A stretch of DNA of 64,000 nucleotides from Schistocephalus solidus (lineage: Eukaryota; Platyhelminthes; Cestoda; Diphyllobothriidea; Diphyllobothriidae). Shown in pieces: positions 1 to 10,149 of this stretch. A program made the position numbers and the translations under genes. The notes beneath the pieces were generated by a model, which searched no databases, was not told the DNA's origin, and was given only the letters and a program-made list of their open reading frames with translations. The stretch spans positions 1 to 64,000 of the forward strand of contig WEDG01000695.1 in the NCBI GenBank assembly GCA_017591395.1, in the 5' to 3' direction. Numbering within the stretch: position 1 is the stretch's first letter; each line of letters starts with the position of its first letter.

Positions 1-144
1 CACCACGCACCAACTGGTTTGTGGTTCGGTAACATTAACTGATTTTCCACCTATTGCTTTTGTTCTTCATTTGGTGGTGTCGTCAGCTGATTCCGTCGTG
101 GCTTGTCTCTCTTATTTCTTATCGATCGCAATTGCTCGCTAAAG
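1..144 (+). repeat. 5' LTR, 3' portion only
   Basis: This stretch aligns with 4242-4416 of the 3' LTR, sharing the CCAACTGGTTTGTGGTTCGG block and the terminal GCTCGCTAAAG. It lacks about 30 bp present in the 3' copy, in at least two deletions. The start of the LTR lies upstream of the window. The bases that follow (about 145-165) are where the primer binding site should be; I could not match them confidently to a tRNA. Confidence 0.75.
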
Positions 145-286
145 TTTTGACCCTGAACGAGAACGCGCGCTGCCTTTTTCACGCACTTTCACTCGACGAC
201 GAGAGCCAGCCAGTCAGTGCGCAATGCCTTATTGGTCCTTTCCCCGCGTCCACTTTCACTCGGTTCCTCTCATTGTCGTAGTTATC

Positions 287-862
287 ATGGATGACGCTAT
301 TAGTGCGGTTTCTTTCTCCTTATCCGATTTTTTGACAAATACACCTGAACTATACTCGATGCGAACATCGAGTATAGTTTTCCCTGTGCGAATATTACCA
401 ATGAAGTTACCAAATTTAACGGGCTTGTTCAGACTTTGTCATCGCAAATTCTGTCTCAGGTTCAGGCAGTCATACAGAGTCCACCGGTCGACCAACCGTA
501 CACGCAACTGAAGGCTGCTATCCTTCGCCCGCATACTGTGTCTGACCGTCAAAGGTACCACCAGCTAATTCGCAAGGAGTGTTTGAGTCAAAAGGATGCA
601 AACACTTCGTGGTGAGCTGCATATTGATGACAAACTGTTTAAAGAGATATTCCTAGAGCGTCTGCCCATGGATGTTCAAACTATTCTGGCATCTGGCTCA
701 GAGAACCTCTCGGTTTCATGGCTAGCCGAGATGGTGGCCATGACGGCCCAGATGGCTTCGCTTAAACTGCAGCTTGCGTGCCTCATCTCCCGCCGATCAT
801 CCAATCGCTCACCCAGCCGTTGTCGGTCTCACTCGCGACCTCGAACGGCTGATGTCTGTTGA
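287..862 (+). pseudogene. gag remnant of the LTR retrotransposon
   Basis: An ATG at 287 opens a gag-like frame. It continues in a second frame from about 373 to 614 and a third from 596 to 862, the last containing a segment (ERLPMDVQTILAS) typical of gag proteins of this group. The first frame break coincides with a perfect inverted repeat (348-361 with 366-379), which looks like a fold-back insertion. No zinc knuckle is visible. The family role is particle assembly and RNA packaging. As it stands, no intact product is possible. Confidence 0.7.
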
Positions 863-947
863 TATCATACCAATTTTGGCGAAAAGGCCTGTCGGTGCTC
901 TTTCCTCTTTTCCTTCAAATCCCCACAGGGAAACCAGTCTGTCAGAG

Positions 948-1330
948 AATAGAGGTGACCGCCTTTTCTGGCTCTGATCGCATCTTCCATGTCTATGACA
1001 CCTTGACTCGCAGACGGTTCCGAGTAGTAGTCCGTACCACTCCAGCTGACCATCGCTGTCCTAACGATGGTCTCCATCTCAGAGCTGTTAACTGTTCCCC
1101 ATTCCCAACTTCATCACCCTGTCCCTCACCCTCAACATTGGCCTTCGCCGGTCTTTCTCTTGGATTTTTGTGATTGCCGATGACCCTCATGCATTCCTTG
1201 GCTCCGACTTTTTATCTGAGTTGGGCTTGCTAGTGGACTGCCGGCGTTCCCGCCTACTTGATCGCACTACTGGTCTATCTGTTCGAGGATTGGCTCCCTT
1301 TACAACCCCTTGTAATTTATCTGTTCTGAA
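948..1330 (+). pseudogene. Aspartic protease remnant of the LTR retrotransposon
   Basis: The first part (about 948-1060) and the second part (1170-1330) lie in different frames. The second contains the conserved C-terminal style of retroelement proteases (FLGSDFLSELGLLVDCRR). The expected catalytic Asp-Thr-Gly triad is not present where it should follow the RRRFRV segment near 1010-1030, so the active site has been lost to substitution or deletion. It leads directly into the reverse transcriptase in the frame that covers 1170-1607. Confidence 0.65.
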
Positions 1331-1400
1331 TACAGATATTGCCTGTTCTAACCGGGCGCTTCTTCTTCAATATCCGAACATCACCAACCACCAGTTTTGC

Positions 1401-2790
1401 ATCGGCGAGGTTCAACACCATGGAGTGCACCACATCCGTACCTCGAGTCCTCCTGCTTTCGCTCGTCCTAGACGACTGGTGCCTGCGTTCCTGCCGGTTG
1501 CGAAAGCAGAATTCGAACATATGCTGCAACTGGGCATCATTCAACTGTACGAGAGTCCCTGGGCGTCACCTTTGCATATGGTGCCCAAGGCAACAGCGGC
1601 TGACTGATGATCCTGTGCCCTCAGCAACCTCACTATTCCCGATCGGTATCTAGTGCCTCATCTTCAGGATTTCGCCGGAACCCTTTTCGGCAAAGTGGTT
1701 TTCTCGAAGATTTACCTTGTACGCGCATTCCATCAGATCCCTGTCGCCCCTGAAGCCATCCCCAAAACCGCTGTTACTACCGCTGCTTGAATTTATCCGC
1801 ATGCCCTTCGGCCTTCGTTATACTGCCCAGACTTTTCAGAGGTTCATCGACCATGTCTTGCGCGGCCTGCCTTTTGTGTGCGCCTACATAGATGACATTT
1901 TGGTGGCTAGTCGGAGAGCTGAAGAGCATAAGGAGCATCTTGCCTTGGTGTTTGACCGCCTCGAAAAGTATGGCATCATCATCAACCCCTCCAAGTGCGT
2001 TTTTGGTGTGCCTTCGCTCGAATTTACTGTCCATCTTGTCTACTCTGATTTTTTGAGTCCTCTGCTCTCCAAGGTAGATGCCATTCATGAATTTCCTCCA
2101 ACAACTTCCAAGCGTCAGTTGCAACGTTTCCTGGATATGGCCAATTTTGCCGCCGGTTCCTCCCAACCTGTGCTGACCTCATGTTACCGCTAACCAACAT
2201 GCTGTCTGGTCCCAAGGGTCCCCTCGTGCTTTCTGGTGAGGCACTGACCACAGTCGAAAAAGTTAAGGTTTCACTTGCCGACGCCACCTTGCTCACGCAT
2301 CCAGCTCCGAAACTCAGCTATACCTTATAGTAGATGCTTCGACCGTAGTCCCAGGTGCTGTCTTGCAACAACACCTTGTGGGTTTGACTTGACCATTGGC
2401 CTTTTTCTCCAAGAAACGTTTTCCAGCGTAAACGCGCTACAGTACATTTGGTCATGAATTTCTCGTTATTTACCTGGCTGTGAAGCATTTCCGAAATTTT
2501 CTTGAAGGTCGGGACTTCGCCATTTTAACGGACAACAAGCCACTGACCTTTGCTCTTGAGTCCCACTCCGATAAGTACAACCCGAGAGGGATTGCACACC
2601 TGGACTTCATCTCACAATTCACCACCGTCATCCGCCACATTTATGGCACGAAGAATGAGGTGGCCGACATGCTTTCCAGACCCTCCCTCTCTGCTCTCCA
2701 ACTCTCACAAGTGATCGACCTTGTTGCTATGGCTGCTGAACAACGACTGGTCGGTTGTCCTAGTGGCGAGTCAGTCAGCGATCTCCAGCT
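1401..2790 (+). pseudogene. Reverse transcriptase and RNase H remnant
   Basis: RT begins around 1430 (HHIRTSSPPAFARPRRL). Stop codons and a frameshift occur around 1606-1720, then the palm continues from about 1780. The catalytic YIDD motif is readable at 1885-1896, in the context AYIDDILVAS. The connection region follows to about 2200. After more frame changes an RNase H domain lies at 2480-2700, with LTDNKPL near 2535 as its acidic core. At least three breaks separate RT from RNase H, so the gene is dead. In this family it copies element RNA into DNA and removes the RNA strand. Confidence 0.85.
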
Positions 2791-2879
2791 AGTGGACGTC
2801 CCTCTCACCACTGGGACTGGCACCATCCTCTGTGATCTGTCGACTCCTTTTTATTGCCCTTTCGTGCCCGCCTTGACGC

Positions 2880-3975
2880 ATTGAGCTGTGTTTTACACTC
2901 TTCATGGACTCTCTCACCCTGGGATCCGAGTCTCAAAAAGCTCTTCGCGGAAAGCTTCGTATGGCCTGGCATGAACAAGGACGTCAAAGCTTGGGCACGG
3001 TCGTGTCTGAGTTGTCAGCGGAACAAGTTGTGGCACCACAAAATGTCTCTACCCGGCACCTTCCCCAGCCCCGACGCACGGTTCAGCCATGTGCATCTCG
3101 ATATCATAGGCCTCTTGCCTCCATCCAATGACTTTTCTCCCCTCCTTATCTGCGTCCTCTGCTACACCTGTTGGGCTGAAGCTATCCCTTTGCCGAAAAT
3201 GGAGGCAAACACCATCGTTAAGGTTTTTGTCAGTCGTTAGATCGCCGTTTTCGATGCCCCATCCACGGTTACGACTGATCGAGGTGCCCAATTCGAATCG
3301 ATCCTCTTCCAAGTCCTCCTCAACTTTCTCGGCTGCACTCGCATTCGGACGATGGTCTACCATCCAGCTGCGAATGGTATGGTTGAACGGTTCCACTGTC
3401 ATCTAAAGACCGCCCTGCGTGCCGCAGATGACCCAATCAACTGGTCTGATCACCTGCCCTTAGTGTTCCTGGGTATTCGCTCGGCACTCTAGTCGGATCT
3501 GAACTACAGCGCGGCTGAATTGGGCTTCGGTACTGCCCTCAGACTACCAGGTGAGATGCTCACCGCAACCTCCCGTGTTGCCGATGAGTCATTCACCAGT
3601 TTCGTGCATCCGTTGCGGCAGTTTATGCGCTGTATTTTCCCGGTTCCATTAACCGAGTCTTATATCGAAAAAGGTCTGATCAACTGCACCCATGTGTTTG
3701 TTTGGTGTGACCATGTGCGCAAGCCTCTGGAACAACCATACGAAGGTTCATTCCGCGTTCTCTCACGCAACGCCAAGACCTGCCAGATCCTTCGCGGTGA
3801 CAAGGAGGACGTGGTCGGCGTCGATCGGGTCAAGGCTGCTGTCGTGGAGGAACCGCCAGACCTGCCCCAAGGACAAGACTTGCTGACCCCTACCCCGTGC
3901 ACCTTTAACTTTCCTACCCGCTCCTCCATCCTCCCTACCCTCTCCACCTACCCCACTTTCTCCTACCACCCCTGA
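2880..3975 (+). pseudogene. Integrase remnant of the LTR retrotransposon
   Basis: A zinc-binding HHCC-type region ends with CLSCQRNKLWHH near 3010-3035. The catalytic core follows: an Asp in HVHLDIIG near 3095, a second in TTDRGAQF near 3275, and the Glu in NGMVERFH near 3380. A stop codon near 3238 and another near 3490 interrupt it. The C-terminal part (3520-3975) includes a segment (YEGSFRVLSR) typical of the strand-exchange tail domain. All three acidic residues survive but the frame does not, so it is a pseudogene. Confidence 0.8.
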
Positions 3976-4121
3976 CCCCAACTCTTCCAGTTCCAATGAC
4001 ATTTGCAACATTCGTAGCTGCCGTCGCGTCCACTTTCCCGACCGCTTTATCACGCAAGCTTTAACATTGCATTTACCTTCGGCGTCATTTGTACGTCGGC
4101 CTTCGGTCTAGGCGGGGGTAC

Positions 4122-4416
4122 TGTAGACATTTGCCATATTTTATTTTATACCATACTTGCTACAGTTATTCCACTTGTAACACGTTTAATAAACTCGCAT
4201 TTACCCATCTTTGTTTCACTTGGAATTTATTAACTGTAACGCGCCACACACCAACTGGTTTGTGGTTCGGTGACATTAACTGATTTTCCACCTATTGCTT
4301 TTGTTCTTCACTAGGCGTCGTCGTCAGCTGATTCCGTCTTATCGTTACCTTTGGCGTGGTTAGTCTCTTAATTCTTAGCGTGGGATCGTATGATCGATCG
4401 TAGTAGCTCGCTAAAG
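4122..4416 (+). repeat. 3' LTR
   Basis: It starts with TGTAGACATT right after a G-rich polypurine-like run (GGCGGGGGTAC, 4111-4121). It contains an AATAAA signal near 4189 and ends at GCTCGCTAAAG, the point where similarity to the 5' copy stops. The length of about 295 bp is short but normal for this type. Confidence 0.8.
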
Positions 4417-5880
4417 GACCTCGCCCGGAACTGACCAGCCTGGGGGAAGTCAGTGTAAACCGGGGCAGCTACCTACAAAGCCAATCGGCTCGACGCTGCC
4501 AAGTCTAAAGGGTGGCAAGAAAGGCACCAGCGTCTCGGACCCACACCGACAACCCCGTGCTGTCAGCGCACCTCCCGTGCGCGAATCGGCCCGGGTGGAC
4601 GTATTTGGACTCAATGCCATAACAATGCAACAACTCCAACTTCGGTGTCAAATACTTCGGACCCCCCACGGTAACTCCTGGCACCAATTCCCCCACTCCC
4701 GCCACCATAGCGACCACATCACAAGACTCGTCATCTGTCACCTCTTAATCCACCGCCAGCGATGGGGGCTCGTTCTTAAACTGTCCTAATTGCAACAGCA
4801 CCTTCACTTCACGCATTGGCCTGGTTGGTTACTTGTGAATCTATCGCATAAAGAGAGGTGAACCCGTGCCGGAATCATCAACCCATAGAAGAGATTGCCG
4901 CATCTACTGCTCTCACGCATTCACTCACCACATGGGCCTATTCGGTCACATGCGCATTCATGACAGCGGACTTCACTGCACTGTTGACAACACCAATGCC
5001 CCACGCACACCCCACGCTCCTGCCATTCTTAACGCCACTGCCTTCCCCACTGCCATAATGACATCACCCAGCCTCTACCGATTTCTCCTGCCCACACTGA
5101 GCCCGCAACATCAACTCACGCATTGGTCTGATCGGTCACCTGAGAATCCATCGCATGGAGGCTGGGGAACCAGTGCCTGGGGCTCCAACATACAGTCGCC
5201 GCGCCCCCCCTCCACTGCCCTCACTGCTCTTGCATATTAAAACACCGCATGGGCCTACTAGGACACATGCGCCTCCATGACAACCTGCGGTAAACCACTG
5301 GAGGCTAAGCCACATCAGCGCACACTACCTACACCAATACATAGAAAATACCCTCACCATCATCATAACGTACCTGAGAATACCACGGTTTCATAGACAC
5401 CATGGCTTGAAAGGCTGCCAATCGGCCGCTTACACTAGACCACGCCGTTTGCCCCGTGTTTGTTGTGCGTTGTGTGGCGGACCAGTGAACTGGGAGTCAG
5501 ACGGCGAGGTCTCCTCAATATCCACTGGTTTATTGAATCATGGTGTGTGCTTTATGGGGTGCCAGGTCTTGTTGTGGCGCGCGAAGATGCATACGCCAGC
5601 CCATCAGCCAATGCACTCAGTCCCACGTCAGCCAACTGACCAGATTGGATGCGGGTCTTAGTATGAAAGTGGGGGAAGGAGTGAGGTCGACGGCTCATCG
5701 CATTTTCCTCCCTATGAACGATCTGACGCGCTTTAAAATTATACGGTGTGCTAAAAGCCGTGGTTTGGAAGGTGGCCAACTGACGGGATAACATGGACCG
5801 CGTGGTCAGTCTAGCACGCTCGTTTTCGCACACTGGCGGACTGAGAGTCAGGCTGCAATAGCTCCTTCCTAATGTGACAA
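4417..5880 (+). mobile_element. Zinc-finger retroelement, 3' part (copy 1)
   Basis: This is a degenerate copy of the family seen whole at 10150-13014 plus 5884-8565. It starts in the linker downstream of RT, interrupted upstream by the LTR element. Degenerate fingers follow: a first with C-X2-C near 4560, one with CPNCNSTF near 4786, and FTHHMGLFGHMRIHDSG near 4920-4970. The non-coding tail runs from about 5300 to 5880. The frame of 4866-5240 is the longest remaining piece. Frameshifts and lost cysteines rule out function. Confidence 0.75.
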
Positions 5881-5911
5881 GGTGTGTGTGTATGTGTGTT
5901 TGTAAGGATGG

Positions 5912-6336
5912 TAAGAATGGACGACGAGCGACTACCCAAACGACTTTTCTACTATGATGTCGCTACGGGTTCTAGCCGGCAGGGAGGTCAAAAACGACGC
6001 TACAAGGACACTTTGAAGAAATCGCTGAAGCAACTGCAAATAAACTCGGTGACCTGGAAGGACCTCGCCCAGGATAGACCGGCATGGAGAAGATCAGTGA
6101 AGACTGGTTCAGCAATCTATGAGGCCAACCGGATCACCGCCGCCAAGGCCAAAAGAGCGGCACGAAAGTCACCAGCGCCCGGACCAACATCGCAATGCCC
6201 AGGCCCTGCCAACATGCCCGCGCTGTCAACGCATCTTCCGCGCGCGAATCGGCCTGGTTGGACATCTTCGGACGCAATGCACCAACAATCCGACAATTCC
6301 AATTTCTACGTCAAATTCTGCCAACCCTCCTTCTGA
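5912..6336 (+). pseudogene. RT C-terminal and linker segment of copy 2
   Basis: The frame gives VRMDDERLPKRLFYYDV, then a basic linker with DTLKKSLKQLQINS and KTGSAIYEANRITAAKAK. In other copies this block lies between the RT thumb and the fingers, so I read it as a connecting domain of the polyprotein. Its function is unknown; the many Arg and Lys residues would suit nucleic acid binding. The first finger lies one frame over (from 6119), so the join is broken here. Confidence 0.7.
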
Positions 6337-7030
6337 CTCCCCCATCCTTACTCTTGGCATCAATTCCATTACTCCCAACATCATAGAGACCACATCCATC
6401 TACTCATCGCCTGTTACCCCCACCCCTGCAACCACCACCGCCTTCGCCTTCACTACCAGCACCACCATCACCGATGGGGAATCTCTCCTAAGCTGTACTC
6501 AATGCGACCGCACATTCACCTCATGCATCGGCCTTGTCGGTCACTTGCGAATACATCGTACAGAGACCGGTGAGCCAGTGCCTTGAGCACCATCACACAG
6601 CAGAGATCGTCGCCTCCACTGCCCTCGCCGTCCTCGCGCATTCACTCATCGCATGGGCCTATTCGGTCACATGCGCATCCATGACAGCGGAATTCACCAC
6701 AATGCCGACAACACCGATACCCATGCACACCCTCCGCTCCTGCCATTCGTAGCGCCCCTGCCACCCCCACTACCATGAATGAGATCGCCCCAGCCTCTAC
6801 CGATTTCTCCTGCCCACACTGCGCCCGCAACTTCAACTCACACATCGGCCTGGTCGGTCACCTGCGAATCCATCGCACGGAGGCTGGTGAACAAGTGCCT
6901 GGGGCTCCGACATACAGTCGACGCGCCCGCCTTCACTGACCTCACTGCTCCCGCACATTTACACACCGCATGGGCCTATTAGGACACATGCGCCTCAACG
7001 AAAACCTCCGGCAAACCACCGGAGGCTAAA
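6119..7030 (+). pseudogene. C2H2/C2HC zinc-finger array of copy 2
   Basis: The first finger (6215-6280) is CPRCQRIF...GHLRTQC, a C2HC variant. The second (6494-6556) is CTQCDRTF...GHLRIH, followed by RTETGEPVP. Further fingers follow in shifted frames: the MGLFGHMRIHDSG type near 6655-6690, CPHCARNF...GHLRIH near 6805-6870, and a last one with MGLLGHMRL near 6970-6995 before the stop. Two finger styles alternate: IGLVGHLRIH and MGLxGHMRxH. The stop codon is at 7027-7029, right after a perfect 7-bp hairpin. Fingers fused behind an RT suggest binding of element RNA or of target DNA; that is inference. Confidence 0.75.
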
Positions 7031-8565
7031 GCTACATCAGCGCACACTACCTACATCAATGCATCGACAACACCCTCACAATCACCATTTACCAGAGTAT
7101 AACACGGTTTCTTAGAAACCATGGCTGGGAAGTCTGCCAATCTGACGCTTCCACCAGACAACGCCGTCGGCTCAGTGTATGTGCTGTGTGTGTCGAGTGG
7201 CTGACCAGTAGACTGGGAGTCAGACGGCGATGGCTTCTCTATATCCCCCGAGTTTGTGAATCCTGGTGTGTGCGTTATGGGGGCCAGTTCGTGCTGTGGC
7301 GCGCGAAGACGTGTACGCCGATCCGTCAGCCAATGCGCCCACACCCACATCAGGCAACTGACCGGCTTGGACAGTGTCTGATGGTGGGGGTTGGGGAGAG
7401 AGTGAGGTCGACAGCTCAGCGCATGTTCCTCATTATAAACAATCTGACGCGCTTGAAACTATCACGGTGCGCTAAAAGCTGTGGCTTGGAAGGTTGCCAA
7501 CTGACGGGATAACTCGGACCGCGTGGTCAGCCCAATGTGTGTTTTGTGTGGAGTGGCTGACTGGTGGACTGAGAGTCAGGCTGCAATGGCTCCTTCTTAA
7601 TGTGGTCTTTATGGCACTTCCACTATGTAGGATCTGAGCCAGGTGTGGTGGTACGCCCAGGGGCGGCTCCGGCCACGCCAGCCACCTCTCTCATCTCCGG
7701 TCTTCTTGCCTGTGTCGTGAGACCGGGCTCAGGTGGGGGAGGAGAAGAGTGTGCGGTTACGTTAACCGCCGCGGTTGGAAGGTTGGCAACCGACAATTAC
7801 ACTCAGACCTCGCAGTTAGTCCAATGTGTGTTGTGTGGAGTGGCTCGACTGGTGGTTTGAGCGTCAGGCTGCGATGGCTCCTTCTTAACGTGACCTCTGG
7901 CTATCTCACACATGTGAGATGTAAGCCGTTCAACCCCCTGTTGTGTGAAATCCTGGTGCTTGTGTTTGGGGGGCCAGGTCGTGTACGTTGTACAGGTAGA
8001 CGAGGTCACCAGCAGCTGCACCTGCTTCCGAATCAGACAATTGACTGGCTCGGACAGTGGTCTGATTGTGGGGGTGGGGAAGAGAGTGAGGTCGAGAGCT
8101 CAGCGTATTCTCCTCACTATAAACAATCTGACGCGCTTGAAACTATCACGGTGCGCTAAAAGCCGTGGCTTGGAAGGTTGCCAACTGACGGGATAACTCG
8201 GACCGCGTGGTCAGCCCAATGTGTGTTTTGTGTGGAGTGGCTGACTGGTGGACTGAGAGTCAGGTTGAAATGGCTCCTTCTTAATGTGGCCTTTATGGCA
8301 CTCCCACTGCGTGGGATCCGAGCCAGGTGTGGTGGCACGCCCAGGGGCGGCTCCGGCCGCGCCAGCCACCTGCGCCCTCTCCCATCTCCGGTCCTCTTGA
8401 CTCTGTCTTGACACCGGGCTCAGGTGGGGGAGGAGGAGAGAGTGCGCTAGCTGCAGCGCAAGGCTACTATCACTTAAAACTAATTCACGCGCAAGTCACC
8501 GTCCCTGCACCACCTGGTGTGGAGCATATGGTGGACCTCGTCGAAATCGACGGTCAAACTTCCAT
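7031..8565 (+). repeat. Retroelement tail with four modules
   Basis: Non-coding tail made of related units of about 290-390 bp. Each unit starts at a hairpin: CACGGTTTC type at 7103, CACGG...GCTGTGG at 7463, GCGGTTA/TAACCGC at 7753 and CACGG...GCCGTGG at 8147. Each continues with a GTGGCTGAC..., GAGTCAG and GGGGGAGAGAGTG-like series. Typical copies such as 22070-23068 have two units, so this copy has gained extra ones. Confidence 0.75.
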
Positions 8566-10092
8566 GTGTGTTTGTGTTTGTAAGTGATCCTGGACACGGA
8601 AGTCCTGGAGGGGACCGGAATCCTCAGCATCCACGCCATGCTGAAGCAAGTGCAACTGCGATGGAGCGGCCACCTTGTGAGAATGGACGATGAGTGACTA
8701 CCCAAACGACTTTTCTACGGAGATTTCGCTATGGGTGCTTGCCGATAGGGAGGTCAAAAACGACGCTACAATGACACTTTGAATTAATCTCTGAAACAAC
8801 TACAAATCAACCCGGCAACCTGGGAAGTCCTCGCCCAGGATAGATCGGCATGGAGAAGATCCGTGAAGACTGGTTCAGCAATATATGAGGCCAACCGGAT
8901 TGCCGCTGCTAAGGCCAAACGTGTGGTTCGTAAGTCACAAGTTCAGTGGATCAACACTGCCAATGCCCAAGCCCTCCCTACGTGCCTATGCTGTCAACGC
9001 ACATTCCGCACGTGAATCGGCCTGATCGGACATCTTCGAACCTGATGCAGCAAAAATCCCACAACATAAACCTCTGCCAAACCTGCCTCAGACTCAAAAT
9101 CGACGACCACCCCAACCACTGATAATAACTTCATCTATGCCCCGCCGCCCACGCCATCCTCCCTCCTCCATTCTCTGTGCCGATTAAGGTGATGAACTCC
9201 TCCTGCCCCACTCCCACCACCTCAGTAGCCACCTTCAACTTCCTCCCACCGGCTACCTCCACCCTCATCACCCCCATCCCAAGTACCAGCGATGGGGACT
9301 CGGCACTAACCTGTCTTGATTGCGATCGCAACTTCAACTCACACATCGGCCTGGGCCGTCACTTGCGAATACATCGCACAGAGACTGGTGAACTAATGCC
9401 TGGAGCACCAACACAGAGCAGATACCACCACCTCCAATGACCTCACTATCCGCGCGCATTCACTCATCGCATGGGCTCGATGGGTCACATGCGCATCCAA
9501 GAAAGTGGAATCCAACGCGATGCCAGCATATCTTACACACCCATCAACACTTCCCATATTCCTCCCATGAGCTCGACTGCCAGTACCAGCAGCAGATCCC
9601 CCAGACTCAGCACCTCACCTTGTCCTCATTGTCACCGCACATGCAAATCATGCATCAGCCTGTCGATCACGCATCGGTCTGGTTGTTCACTTGCGAATTC
9701 ATCGCAGAGAGACCGGTGAACCAGTGGCAGGAGCACCAACATACACCTACTGCCCCAAAATAAACTGTCCGCACTGCCCACATACATTCACACACGGCAT
9801 GGGCCTAGGAGGCCACGTACGTCTTTATGAAAACCAGGGGTAGAACACCACCAGCTATACCACAATACTAAATCTCTCCCCATCAGCCTCTGCAACCTAA
9901 CATGATCACACGCAGCACCACAATAAAACATGCTCTCACTCTGTATAGCTGATAAGGAGGCAAGTGTGATCATCCGCTCTTTTCCTATGTGAGTCCTCGG
10001 TTGCACATGTGGTTTGAACTTGAAAATATCACGGAGCGAGAAGTGCCATTGCCAACTGATAAGTACACTCCGACCTAACAGTCAGTCCAATA
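8566..10092 (+). pseudogene. Zinc-finger retroelement, RT C-terminus plus fingers (copy 3)
   Basis: It starts after another TG-rich TTTGTAAG junction (8566-8584) at the RT segment that encodes LDTEVLEGTGI-like sequence, followed by HAMLKQVQLRWSGHLVRMDDE near 8635-8695. The linker and first finger (CLCCQRTF near 8985) are in one frame here, unlike copy 2. Later fingers include CLDCDRNFNSH...GRHLRIHRTETGE (9315-9390), MGSMGHMRIQESG (9470-9510), CPHCHRTCKS (9625) and MGLGGHVRL (9800-9825). A partial tail follows to about 10090. Stops (for example TGA near 9014) show decay. Confidence 0.75.
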
Positions 10093-10149
10093 TGTGTTGA
10101 GTTGAGCTCCGTTGACTTTGATTCGGGGAGCATTGTATTTCGCGCTGGG
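10093..10149 (-). repeat. Short antisense RT scrap before the 5'UTR
   Basis: This short piece (TTGACTTTGATTCGGGGAGC region) is the reverse complement of the RT segment seen contiguous at 52915-52970. It abuts the 5'UTR that follows. The same pair of pieces occurs at 15236-15290, so the junction is shared between two loci. Confidence 0.6.

Larger units (their letters stand above)
1..4416 (+). mobile_element. Decayed Ty3/gypsy-like LTR retrotransposon, 5' end cut by window
   Basis: The two ends carry the same sequence in direct orientation: positions 10-60 match 4251-4300, and both copies end in GCTCGCTAAAG. Between them, in the usual order, lie remnants of gag, protease, reverse transcriptase, RNase H and integrase. 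The 5' LTR is only partly inside the window. Every coding section has frameshifts or stops, and the LTRs differ by several indels, so this is an old, inactive insertion. It sits inside a zinc-finger retroelement: the sequence right after the 3' LTR resumes with GGACCTCGCCC, which matches the linker of that family near 6060. Assignment to Ty3/gypsy rests on gene order (RT before integrase) and motif style; the clade was not resolved. Confidence 0.9.
5884..8565 (+). mobile_element. Zinc-finger retroelement, 3' part with expanded tail (copy 2)
   Basis: The copy begins after a TG-rich stretch ending TTTGTAAG (5884-5903) and is 5'-truncated within the RT C-terminus. It holds the linker, at least five fingers and a tail that is longer than in other copies because it contains extra tail modules (hairpins at about 7103, 7463, 7753 and 8147). 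It ends at a sequence ending GACGGTCAAAC near 8560, where the next TG-rich junction starts. Confidence 0.8.

Noticed and set aside
6100..6240. Programmed frameshift between linker and first zinc finger
   Set aside because: Copy 2 and both duplication units need a +1 shift, but copy 3 (about 8940-8990) is in frame and the 14.5-kb copy needs a different shift. The linker simply varies in length and has decayed.
4866..7030. Host C2H2 zinc-finger transcription factor gene
   Set aside because: The fingers recur in several decayed copies linked to RT and the same tail, so they belong to the retroelement.
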